From Neobacillus piezotolerans (GTDB lineage: Bacteria > Bacillota > Bacilli > Bacillales > Cytobacillaceae): DNA of 64,000 bases. This document shows positions 45,072 through 52,636 of this stretch, in pieces. The notes below the pieces were generated by a model. The model saw nothing but the letters and a program-made list of their open reading frames with translations. It was not told the DNA's origin and made no database searches. Each line of letters opens with the position of its first letter. Position 1 is the stretch's first letter. A program made the translations under genes and the position numbers. The stretch is from NCBI RefSeq assembly GCF_003362805.1, contig NZ_QNQT01000008.1:1-64000 (forward strand). The letters are read 5' to 3'.

Positions 45072-46091
45072 ATTAAAAGATTCATCTTGCCGGCAGCGAT
45101 TATTATTCTATCAATTTTTTTCCTAAATACGTTTATTGATAGTGATAAAGAGGAGAAGATTAAAGCAAGTGACAGTGAGGCACCAGTGATCCATGCAGGG
45201 AATAAAAAAGTGAAAGCTGTTTTTCTATCTAGCGGGGAAACGAACTTAACGAAGAAGATGGTTGCCGATGCCGCAAAAAAAGCTGCTGTTCTCCGCCTTG
45301 CCCCTTATGAAAACGGTGAAGTCCAATTGGCCGAAAATCAAGACAGGATGTTTTTAAGCGAATGGGATCCAATAGCGGGCAAAGAATTAAAAAAACAGGA
45401 CTGGTACCAGATTGAAGGGACGATTAACAGGTTTGAACCTATTATCTACCTTATTCGGGTCAACATAGATGGCAGACCGGCTACGTATTTAACGAAAGTG
45501 CAGATGCTGAACGTATACTCCTACCAGAAACATCTAAACCCGGATTTAACTAAACATTCGTTTTTTATTCTTTCCGACGAAGAAGGGAAAATTGACAATT
45601 TTTCATTCAATGAACCTGGTTATATAACCAGTCAGGTAAACGGCCCACTCGCTGAACTTCAAAATATGTATCCTGATCTGGGCATCGAGAAACTTCCTTC
45701 CATTTATATTTTTAATGGCTTGAATAGAATTTTTAAAAGCGAGGATATGGATGAAATGCGTTCTCTAACAACTGAAGTTAAAACGCATGTTTACGAGGGT
45801 GCGAACGGGAATTGGCAGGTTCAATTCAATGCGGAACAAGGCATTTACAAAAGGAATGCCGAGTTTTTCATAACGTATAAAGGAACCGAACCGATTACAG
45901 AAGACATCGATATCTCGTTGGAAGGCGAACATTGGGGATGGGGAGCAGCAGAGGGCAGCCTGCAATCGGGAATTCTTGCCGCTTCAGGTGAAACCCCCGT
46001 TTTTCTCTCCAAATCGGATAAACTCTCCATTGTTCTCAGGTGGGACGGCAAAGAAGAGCGAATTGCTCTTGGGTATAAAGGGGAGAAATGA
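45072..46091 (+). CDS. Membrane-anchored paralogue 3 of 5, apparent ATT start
   Basis: This 339-residue protein begins at the non-canonical ATT 45072. AAGGAG (45057-45062) lies 9 nt upstream, the next codons AAA AGA TTC ATC TTG CCG align with the starts of paralogues 1, 2 and 4, and an in-frame stop at 45063 leaves no ATG or GTG. The only standard start, TTG 45087, is 24 nt from the RBS and would remove the positive charges of the signal anchor. The ectodomain has LSEWDPIAGKELK, IYLIRVNIDGRPATYLTKV and LGIEKLPSIYIFNG. Its stop overlaps an ATG of paralogue 4. Confidence 0.75.
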   Translation: MKRFILPAAIIILSIFFLNTFIDSDKEEKIKASDSEAPVIHAGNKKVKAVFLSSGETNLTKKMVADAAKKAAVLRLAPYENGEVQLAENQDRMFLSEWDPIAGKELKKQDWYQIEGTINRFEPIIYLIRVNIDGRPATYLTKVQMLNVYSYQKHLNPDLTKHSFFILSDEEGKIDNFSFNEPGYITSQVNGPLAELQNMYPDLGIEKLPSIYIFNGLNRIFKSEDMDEMRSLTTEVKTHVYEGANGNWQVQFNAEQGIYKRNAEFFITYKGTEPITEDIDISLEGEHWGWGAAEGSLQSGILAASGETPVFLSKSDKLSIVLRWDGKEERIALGYKGEK

Positions 46092-46114
46092 TTTTTTTCA
46101 AGGGAGGGGTTCAG

Positions 46115-47134
46115 ATTAAAAAATACGCACTGCCGGCAGCAATCATCATTCTATCAATTTTTTTCCTAAATACATTTATTGATAATGAAAAAAAGGAGCG
46201 GGTAGACACAAATGACAGCGATGCACCGGAAATTGCTTCCTGGGAAAATAAAGTGAAATCCGTTTTTGTTTTCAAAGGTGATCGAAAAATAACGAACAAA
46301 ATGGTTGCCAACGCGGCAAAGAAGGCCGCTGTCTTGGAAATTGACCCTGCTGCAGAAGCATCGGTCAAATTGGCCCATAACCAAAGCCAGATGGAGTTAA
46401 GCGAATGGGATTTGAAAGCAGGGAAGGAAATAGGGAAGCTGGAACCGTACTGGATTCTTGGGACGCTAAACAATCTGGACACAAGAATCATCCTGATTCG
46501 CGCGAAAACGGATGAGGGAACGGTAACGTATCTGACAAAGATTAAAGTAAAGAAAAATTACTCATACCAGGAATTACTTCAACCGGATTTGGATGGCTAT
46601 ACGCTTATTGTTTTTTCTAATAATGACGAAGGAATTGGCGACCTGGCACTCAACTCGCAAAATTACATTACCCAGGAAGTGAAGGGGAATCTTCCGGAAC
46701 TTCAGAAGAAGTACCCTGATCTCGGAATTAGGACTCTCCCTTCTATTTATATTTTTCAGGGAATGATGCGTGTTTTTAAAAGTGAAGATATGAGCGAGTT
46801 GCGTTCCCTTATTACCGAGGTTAAAAAGAATGTTTACGAGGGTGCAAACGAGAATTGGCATGTTCAAGTTCATGCGAAGCAGAATATTTCGGTTAGGAGT
46901 GCTGAAATTATTATTTCCTACCGGGAAAAAGAAGCGATCACCGGGGAGATCGCGATCATCTTCCGTGGTGAACAGTGGGGGTGGGAACTCCCTAAAGGTG
47001 AACTGCAGTCAGGAACTCTTACTGTTTCCGGTCAAACACCCGTTTTTCTGTCCAAAACGGAACAACTGTCCGTTGAACTTAGCTGGAACGGCAAAGAAGA
47101 ACGGATTGTGCTTGAGGATAAAGGGGAGAAATGA
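46115..47134 (+). CDS. Membrane-anchored paralogue 4 of 5, probable ATT start
   Basis: This 339-residue protein, the same length as paralogue 3, is placed at ATT 46115 since GGAGG (46103-46107) is 7 nt upstream and codons align with paralogue 3. An alternative in-frame ATG at 46088 overlaps the previous stop (ATGA) but would translate the RBS and has poor spacing. The N-terminus IKKYALPAAIIILSIFFLNTFI is nearly that of paralogue 3, indicating recent duplication. Shared ectodomain motifs are LSEWDLKAGKEIG, IILIRAKTDEGTVTYLTKI and LGIRTLPSIYIFQG. Confidence 0.75.
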   Translation: MKKYALPAAIIILSIFFLNTFIDNEKKERVDTNDSDAPEIASWENKVKSVFVFKGDRKITNKMVANAAKKAAVLEIDPAAEASVKLAHNQSQMELSEWDLKAGKEIGKLEPYWILGTLNNLDTRIILIRAKTDEGTVTYLTKIKVKKNYSYQELLQPDLDGYTLIVFSNNDEGIGDLALNSQNYITQEVKGNLPELQKKYPDLGIRTLPSIYIFQGMMRVFKSEDMSELRSLITEVKKNVYEGANENWHVQVHAKQNISVRSAEIIISYREKEAITGEIAIIFRGEQWGWELPKGELQSGTLTVSGQTPVFLSKTEQLSVELSWNGKEERIVLEDKGEK

Positions 47135-47148
47135 TTTTTTAATAGGGG

Positions 47149-47262
47149 ATGGTACGTATAAAAAAATACATTCTTCCGGCGGCTATTGTTTTGCTATCTA
47201 TCTTTTTTCTCAACTACGAAATCAACCCCAAAAAAGTAGATAAGCCAGCCAAGATTTCATAA
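47149..47262 (+). pseudogene. Truncated paralogue 5: anchor segment only
   Basis: A 37-codon frame encodes only the signal anchor of the family (IKKYILPAAIVLLSIFFLNYEI) and 15 more residues before a stop. ATG 47149 abuts AGGGG with no spacing; the family-aligned position is ATA 47158, 9 nt after AGGGG. The ectodomain of about 300 residues is missing. It is probably a deletion remnant of a fifth copy, although a made small membrane peptide cannot be excluded. Confidence 0.7.
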
Positions 47263-47355
47263 AAATAAGTAAACCATGTTAACAGCTGCCCTATTGTTGT
47301 AGGACCTTTTCTTTTGAATCACAATATGTAAAAAAGCATTTCAATTAACAAAAGA

Positions 47356-47396
47356 AAGAGCATGGTCATTCTATTACAGAATGAATCATGCTTTTT
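47356..47396 (+). terminator. Intrinsic terminator of the paralogue operon
   Basis: GCATG (47360-47364) pairs with CATGC (47387-47391) and CATTCT (47367-47372) with AGAATG (47378-47383) around a 5-nt loop, followed by TTTTT. Confidence 0.75.
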
Positions 47397-47483
47397 CATT
47401 TACTCTATTGCTTATTATAAAATAATGTCGTGATTGTTTAATGTTAAAAAATACATTGACCTATATAAAAGCACATACTTATT

Positions 47484-47717
47484 TCATTTATTCTTATTAT
47501 CAGATTTCAGTAATTCTGCCTCTATTTCCTCGTCTGACACAAATTCTTCTTGAATTTTTTGATTCTTCCTATCGGGAATTAACAATAAAATGCCCAAGAT
47601 GAAAACAATAATAATTAGAAAAATAGAAACATAATTTATTCCCCAAGCAATTTGCAAAACAATTGAGGTGGTAAGCAATGATAAGCTAATGATTAAAAGT
47701 CCAAATATCCTATTCAT
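47484..47717 (-). CDS. Small membrane protein, two TM helices
   Basis: This 77-residue protein has two transmembrane helices (IFGLLIISLSLLTTSIVLQIAW and VSIFLIIIVFILGILLLIP) and an acidic cytoplasmic tail (EEFVSDEEIEAELL). AAAGGAGAA lies 6 nt before the ATG. I recognise no family. It stands alone between the paralogue operon and the YdcZ genes. Confidence 0.65.
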   Translation of the reverse strand: MNRIFGLLIISLSLLTTSIVLQIAWGINYVSIFLIIIVFILGILLLIPDRKNQKIQEEFVSDEEIEAELLKSDNKNK

Positions 47718-47945
47718 TAAATTCTCCTTTCATTCTCGGTTTATTATGTTTATTCACAGGATTTAATCTGAAAATGATTATGCTTCGTTCGTTTAATTAC
47801 AAATCCTACTACAACAGTTATTGTAGCATATAATTTGGAATATAAATCCAGTTCCCATATAAAAAAGTAGTTTGTCAATTATCGGAAGAACTATGGAAGT
47901 ATATTTTATACAATAGGGTCGCCTTCTATATAATTTTTTTCGTTC

Positions 47946-47988
47946 AGGACATATGTCCTTTGCAATAATGTGGGATGAGATTCATAAT
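47946..47988 (+). promoter_or_regulatory. Crp/Fnr-type operator at about -42 with -10 element
   Basis: AGGACATATGTCCT (47946-47959) is a perfect 14-bp palindrome. CATAAT (47983-47988) fits a -10 element, placing transcription start near 47995 and the palindrome centre about 42 bp upstream, the class II activator position. No good -35 hexamer is present, as expected for an activator-dependent promoter. The Crp/Fnr protein at 48511 is the obvious candidate. Confidence 0.6.
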
Positions 47989-48017
47989 AGGTTCATCACA
48001 GTTTGGGAGAGTTTAAC

Positions 48018-48443
48018 ATGAAAGGTATCTTATTTGCTTTAATGGGCGGGGCATTTATTACTCTGCAAAGTGTCGCAAACGCACGGATTAGCCAGGATAT
48101 CGGCATGTGGCAAACGGCCACGATAACTCAGCTGACCGGTTTTCTCGCGGCGCTTTTGATATTGCTGGTTACTAAGGATCGCAGTTGGCGGGAATTCAAA
48201 AACGTGAAACCTCTTTACCTGCTTGGCGGTGCTTTTGCAGCTTTGATTTTATCGAGCAATGTGGTGGCGATTCAACTCGTTGGCGTGACACTGACGACTT
48301 CCGCAACTTTGATAGCCCAGCTGGGTGCCGCGTTTATTATTGATGGCAAGGGCATGTTTGAAGTGCCGAAGCAGGACATGAAACTTCCTCAATTCATCGG
48401 GATTGGGCTTATGATTACTGGTGTTATGATTATGCAATTTTAA
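48018..48443 (+). CDS. DMT family half-transporter, YdcZ/DUF606 type
   Basis: This 141-residue membrane protein with four to five helices is a YdcZ-type (DUF606) member of the drug/metabolite transporter superfamily, half the size of EamA carriers and so probably a dimer. Family features are FALMGGAFITLQSVANARIS and the closing IGIGLMITGVMIMQF. The substrate is unknown. ATG 48018 has GGGAGAGT upstream. It forms a cluster with a Crp/Fnr regulator and a second YdcZ copy, so the two halves may form a heterodimer. Confidence 0.85.
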   Translation: MKGILFALMGGAFITLQSVANARISQDIGMWQTATITQLTGFLAALLILLVTKDRSWREFKNVKPLYLLGGAFAALILSSNVVAIQLVGVTLTTSATLIAQLGAAFIIDGKGMFEVPKQDMKLPQFIGIGLMITGVMIMQF

Positions 48444-48510
48444 AAAAGATTGCCAGAACGACACCACGGACAACTTTTTAAAATGAATTTTTACCTGTAG
48501 GAGGCCGGTT

Positions 48511-49230
48511 ATGCAGGAATTGCTAGATGTTGATCAAATAGAAGGCATTCTGGAGGAACATGGGCTCCAGCAAATTTTCATAGATACCTTAAGGCCTTAT
48601 CTTGGGCTCTACAGTTTCGAACAGGGGGAACTGGTATGTTCCCAAGGGGAAAGTCCGGAGTATTTGTATGTGTTGATAAAGGGAAAGATTAAAATATTTA
48701 CTACCTCGCCTGAAGGCCGGACGCTGATCCTTTCCTTTAGGACACCGCTTGAAATCATTGGGGATATAGAATACATACAGCAGCAGGACATCATCAATAC
48801 GGTTGAGGCAGTATCTCCTGCGCTTTTCCTCGGCATCCATTATCGCTGGCTGAAAAAATACGCGGATAACCACGCACCGTTTCTGAAATTTATGCTCGGG
48901 ATTATAACCGAAAAATTTTATGCCAATTCACACTCAGCCAATTTTAATTTGATGTATCCTGTTGAAGTACGCCTCGCCAGCTACTTGCTTTCTGTCTCAT
49001 TTGATGAATCGGTTGCAGAATTTAACGGGCAGCTGAGCACCGAGGAGCTTACCGATGCGGCGAACCTGATTGGGACAAGCTACCGGCATATGAACCGGGT
49101 TCTACGGAAATTTTGCGAAGAAAAATTTCTTCAACGGAAAAGGGATTCATCCAGATTATTGATCGGGAGGGCTTGCAAGGGGTGGCAAGCCGGAATATAT
49201 ACGAGTAGTCTTTTAGCATATTTTTTTTAA
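48511..49230 (+). CDS. Crp/Fnr-family regulator (YeiL-like), probable C-terminal frameshift
   Basis: The frame encodes 239 residues: an N-terminal cyclic-nucleotide-binding-like beta-roll (residues about 25-110, with ELVCSQGESPEYLYVLIKGKIKIF), a dimer helix, and a winged helix (about 165-220, with LTDAANLIGTSYRHMNRVLRKFCEEKFLQRKR). After DSSRLL the frame gives GRACKGWQAGIYTSSLLAYFF, unlike the family. A -1 shift near 49155-49160 restores IDREGLQGVASRNIYE ending at TAG 49208, a normal Crp/Fnr tail. So one base is lost in the strain or the read. It probably controls the flanking YdcZ genes. AGGAGG precedes the ATG. Confidence 0.85.
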   Translation: MQELLDVDQIEGILEEHGLQQIFIDTLRPYLGLYSFEQGELVCSQGESPEYLYVLIKGKIKIFTTSPEGRTLILSFRTPLEIIGDIEYIQQQDIINTVEAVSPALFLGIHYRWLKKYADNHAPFLKFMLGIITEKFYANSHSANFNLMYPVEVRLASYLLSVSFDESVAEFNGQLSTEELTDAANLIGTSYRHMNRVLRKFCEEKFLQRKRDSSRLLIGRACKGWQAGIYTSSLLAYFF

Positions 49231-49282
49231 AAAAAGCCCCAGTTTTTCACGTTGGTACAATACATAAAAAGGGGAGTGCAGC

Positions 49283-49738
49283 ATGATCACTGGACTTGTT
49301 TTGGCAGCTGTATCAGGGGCGCTGCTCAGCGTCCAAAATGTTTTTAACAGTAAAGTAAGCCTCCGCGCCGGAACAAAGGCAACAACCGCGCTTGTGTTGT
49401 TCCTTGGTTTCCTGGCTTCATTTTTGATTGGCCTTGGGGTCGAAGGAAAATCGATGTTCGCGCTGCAGAATATGCAGACGTGGTACTGGTTTAGCGGAAT
49501 GTTAGGGGTTGGGGTCGTTGTCTCCGTCGTACAAGCGGTTATGCGTCTTGGCCCGACTTATGGCATTTCAATTGTAATGGTTTCCCAGCTCGTGTATGCG
49601 CTGATCATGGATTCCCTCGGGCTGATGGGACTCGAAAAAATGGCTATCTCTGGAAAGCACCTGGTCGGGGTTTTGGTAATTGTAGCGGGTATTCTCGTCT
49701 TTAAGTTTGGCGGCGTCAGGAAAGCAGACAAAGCTTAA
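49283..49738 (+). CDS. DMT family half-transporter, YdcZ/DUF606 type, second copy
   Basis: This 151-residue membrane protein with about five helices is a second YdcZ/DUF606 protein (GLVLAAVSGALLSVQNVFNSKVS and AISGKHLVGVLVIVAGILVF). It is divergent from the copy at 48018, as expected for two halves of one carrier. AAGGGGAG lies before ATG 49283. It follows the Crp/Fnr gene by 52 bp, with no terminator between, and is probably co-transcribed. Confidence 0.85.
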   Translation: MITGLVLAAVSGALLSVQNVFNSKVSLRAGTKATTALVLFLGFLASFLIGLGVEGKSMFALQNMQTWYWFSGMLGVGVVVSVVQAVMRLGPTYGISIVMVSQLVYALIMDSLGLMGLEKMAISGKHLVGVLVIVAGILVFKFGGVRKADKA

Positions 49739-49859
49739 GCGAGAAGCTTACCTAATTGTCATCGACTGGGGGAGAAATTTTTTAAAGGAATACCCAGCTA
49801 TTTTTTAAAATTATGTAAGGACATTGTGCAATTTTCAAATAGGAAGAGGGGAGTTACGG

Positions 49860-50564
49860 ATGAAGATGTACAAAACATTGCTGTTCGATGTCGATGACAC
49901 GCTGCTTGATTTCGCGGCGGCCGAAAAGATTGCATTGGAAATGCTGCTTGAAGGGCAAAAAGTTAAGGTGACTCCCGAAATCAAGGAATTGTACAAGAAG
50001 GTGAACAGCGGGCTGTGGGCCGCATTTGAGGAAGGGAAGCTTAGCAGGGACGAGGTGTTGAATTCCCGCTTTTCGCATTTTTTCCAGGAAATTGGTCATG
50101 AGGTTGACGGCGCTTTGCTTGAGGTGAGCTACCGGAGCTATTTGGATGAAGGGCATGACTTGCTGGATGGTGCGCTCGAACTCGTTACGGACCTTCAAGG
50201 CCGGTTCGATTTGTATATCGTGACCAACGGTGTATCGCGGACACAATATAGGCGCCTGCAAGATTCAGGATTGCTGCCGCTGTTTAAAGGGATTTTTATT
50301 TCAGAGGAGACGGGTTACCAGAAGCCGATGAAAGAGTTTTTTGATTTCGTATTCTCGCGGATTCCTGAGATTTCGCTTGAGGAAACATTGATTATCGGCG
50401 ATTCTCTGAGCTCGGATATAAAGGGCGGCAACCAGGCAGGGATCGATACATGCTGGTTCAATCCGCTGATGAAGGCGAACCGGACAGGAATCGCTCCGAC
50501 GTATGAAATCCACAGCCTGGCGGAGCTTTATCGGATTTTGGGTGTGGAAGTGGCGAAGGAGTAA
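49860..50564 (+). CDS. HAD-family nucleotidase, YjjG/YfnB type
   Basis: This 234-residue HAD phosphatase has motif I FDVDDTLLDF near residues 9-18, motif II IVTNGVS, and motif III/IV YQKPMKEFFDFVFSRI with LIIGDSLSSDIKGG. The YjjG subgroup dephosphorylates non-canonical pyrimidine nucleotides, cleaning the nucleotide pool. ATG 49860 has GGGGAG 6 nt upstream; the frame is open 12 codons further up without an RBS. It is a single-gene unit with a short terminator. Confidence 0.92.
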   Translation: MKMYKTLLFDVDDTLLDFAAAEKIALEMLLEGQKVKVTPEIKELYKKVNSGLWAAFEEGKLSRDEVLNSRFSHFFQEIGHEVDGALLEVSYRSYLDEGHDLLDGALELVTDLQGRFDLYIVTNGVSRTQYRRLQDSGLLPLFKGIFISEETGYQKPMKEFFDFVFSRIPEISLEETLIIGDSLSSDIKGGNQAGIDTCWFNPLMKANRTGIAPTYEIHSLAELYRILGVEVAKE

Positions 50565-50584
50565 TATATTTTTGTTTCTTGATG

Positions 50585-50607
50585 AAGGCTCTGACGGGTC
50601 TTTTTTG
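50585..50607 (+). terminator. Short intrinsic terminator of the HAD gene
   Basis: AGGCTC (50586-50591) pairs with GGGTCT (50596-50601), with two wobbles, around a 4-nt loop, followed by TTTTT. Confidence 0.6.
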
Positions 50608-50616
50608 AACCGGGAT

Positions 50617-50803
50617 CATTGCACCAAAGATGCGCCATGTTTGGACACAGAACAAGAAAATCACGGCCATTGAGTCCAAAGATGCCACATGTTTGGACAG
50701 AGAACGGAAAATTTCGTGCCTATTAGTCCAAAGCGCCTCATGTTTGGACAGAGAACAAGAAAATCATGGCCAACGAGTACAAAGTTGCAGCGATATTGGT
50801 CGC
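50617..50803. repeat. 51-52 bp tandem repeat array, three and a half units
   Basis: Units start at 50617, 50668, 50720 and 50771. TGTTTGGACA occurs at 50638, 50690 and 50741. GTCCAAA (as at 50674-50680) pairs with TTTGGAC across an 11-nt segment in which ATG can further pair with CAT, giving a two-part hairpin with a 1x1 mismatch. This is the geometry of the array at 29384 with a different sequence. It begins 10 bp after the HAD terminator. Confidence 0.85.
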
Positions 50804-50855
50804 AACTATACTGTAAAACTCCATTCGATTACCGATAAGCGCCATTCGGCATGTT

Positions 50856-50889
50856 GGCACCCGGCTATTCCTCTAATGGGCCAGGTGCC
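50856..50889. repeat. GC-rich hairpin
   Basis: GGCACCCGGC (50856-50865) pairs with GCCAGGTGCC (50880-50889), with one wobble, around 14 nt. It lies just after the minus-strand gene's stop at 50895 and may help end that transcript, although the T tail is poor. Confidence 0.5.
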
Positions 50890-50894
50890 TTTCA

Positions 50895-51053
50895 TTATTT
50901 ATTCAGCTTAGTATTTTCAATGGCTACTATAGTATGCTTCTTCTCAATTTCAAAGACCAGCTCATAAATATCGGATATGCGGTCGCCTGAAAGCTTTTTT
51001 GTTCGGGGTTTTTCTTCGCCTTTTTTGATATACGTTACCAGATATTGCGGCAT
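50895..51053 (-). CDS. Small hypothetical protein
   Basis: A 52-residue soluble protein (MPQYLVTYIKKGEEKPRTKK and SDIYELVFEIEKKHTIVAIENTKLNK) starts at ATG 51053 with GGTGG upstream. The frame runs further up to 51128, but the upstream part lacks an RBS. The pattern strand-turn-helix-strand suggests a compact fold. I know no family. Confidence 0.55.
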   Translation of the reverse strand: MPQYLVTYIKKGEEKPRTKKLSGDRISDIYELVFEIEKKHTIVAIENTKLNK

Positions 51054-51337
51054 GCGATTTCCACCCGGCCTCTCTTGTTGTAGGATTTGTACAACCTTTA
51101 CCCATTGATACGGTGAATATAACAGCAATTCAGCAAAATTTGTCGATTACCTTTACGAATACCGGGGATGCGAAGTAGTATTACAGAATAGGACCCGTTT
51201 ATAAATACCATTTACTATATTTTTTATAGAGTTTAGATATATAAATATTTGAGAATAAGATAAATTCATCTACGGTAGCAGGTTTCTTTTAAAAATCAGG
51301 AGAAATCAATGCAGCTCAGAGACAGGAGAGAATTGAA

Positions 51338-52219
51338 TTGCGTGCGAAGGGACTTGCTATGATTGTAATAGGCGCGATGTTGTGGGGGACAACCGGGCCG
51401 ATTATGGAATGGATTTTATCAGAAACAACGATTACGGTGCCATTTATGTTGAGCATCCGGATGCTGGTTGCCGGCGTTGTCATATTGGGGACATTGGTGC
51501 TTATGAAAAAACCAGTGCTTGCCGTGTGGAAAAACGGCTATTGGGCAAAACAGCTTGTGATTTACAGCATTTTTGGCATGCTCGGGGTCCAGTACACCTT
51601 CGTCGCCTCTATTCACGCCAGCAACGCGGTCATGGCGACACTCATGCAGTTTTCCGCGCCGATATTCATAATTATTTTCGTTTCGGTAAAAGCAAGGAAG
51701 TTTCCTCCTGTCTATCAGGTTGTTGGCATACTCGGAACACTGGCAGGGCTTTTCCTGCTATTAACGAATGGCTCGTTCAATAATCTGTTGGTCAGCAAAG
51801 AAGCACTGATCTGGGGACTGCTTCTTGGGTTGGCGTTTACTTTCTATACACTCCATCCAATTCGTTTGATGAACGAATGGGGCGTCTTGATTGTCATTGG
51901 CTGGGGGATGCTGGTCGCCGGGGTTGTCCTTAGTGTTGCCAGCCAGATTTGGAACTCTGGTGAGTGGAACGAGTTTGCCGATCCGAAAATAGTGGCACTG
52001 ATGGCGATTCTGATTATTTTTGGCACAGCCGCGTTCGTCCTGTTCCTCGGCAGCCTGAAATATATCACTCCTGTTGAAAACAGCGTGCTGTCCAGTATTG
52101 AACCGCTGACCGCGATGCTCGTCTCGGTCGTCTGGCTTGGCGTAATGCTGAAAGGCATCCAGCTTTTAGGCGCATTTCTTATGCTCGTGTTCGTCATCAG
52201 GCTTTCTTTGAAAAAATAG
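51338..52219 (+). CDS. EamA/DMT family transporter, ten TM helices
   Basis: This 293-residue permease has two EamA repeats of five helices each (residues about 5-140 and 150-290). It opens with AMIVIGAMLWGTTGPIMEWI and closes with SSIEPLTAMLVSVVWLGVML, the conserved EP of the second repeat. Members export amino acids or metabolites; the substrate is unknown. TTG 51338 is chosen for AGGAGA 8 nt upstream. It is a single-gene unit. Confidence 0.9.
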   Translation: MRAKGLAMIVIGAMLWGTTGPIMEWILSETTITVPFMLSIRMLVAGVVILGTLVLMKKPVLAVWKNGYWAKQLVIYSIFGMLGVQYTFVASIHASNAVMATLMQFSAPIFIIIFVSVKARKFPPVYQVVGILGTLAGLFLLLTNGSFNNLLVSKEALIWGLLLGLAFTFYTLHPIRLMNEWGVLIVIGWGMLVAGVVLSVASQIWNSGEWNEFADPKIVALMAILIIFGTAAFVLFLGSLKYITPVENSVLSSIEPLTAMLVSVVWLGVMLKGIQLLGAFLMLVFVIRLSLKK

Positions 52220-52636
52220 AATCATTTAAAGTTTGCAAAACTAATTATCTTAAAATATAGGCTGATATTTTTCAAAGGGTACCGTCAGGAAAATGCGGAT
52301 TTACAACTCTAAACCCTTTTTTCAGGACGATTGCCCCAATTTTAACAACGTTAAGACAGTTTCTATTGTCTCAAAGAATTTGTCGATTTGATGTTAATTT
52401 GGATCAGCGACTCGCCTTGTAGAATGTCCATCAATGATGTGGTTAATTACAAATATTAGACGGATGGACTCAAATATCGAAAGGTGCACCTTTACGTCTA
52501 CTAGTACCGATACTCGGTTAATGATCATCCTATTTTGAAAAATCCGAAGAAATCGAGGAGTTATAACAAACTCAATTGATACGGATGACTGTTGCGGCCG
52601 CAATGTTGAAAATCATTACAAATAGAAGCAGCTCCC
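52220..52636. other. 417-bp intergenic region with one palindrome
   Basis: No gene is seen. AAAGGTGCACCTTT (52480-52493) is a perfect 14-bp palindrome and possible operator or ApaLI-type chance site. A stem near 52628-52659 spans the MFS stop codon. Confidence 0.45.

Noticed and set aside
45087..46091. TTG start for paralogue 3
   Set aside because: It is 24 nt from the RBS and would remove the positively charged residues before the membrane anchor.
52480..52493. Perfect palindrome AAAGGTGCACCTTT as an operator
   Set aside because: It is not near a start codon or promoter I can identify, so I record it only as a note.
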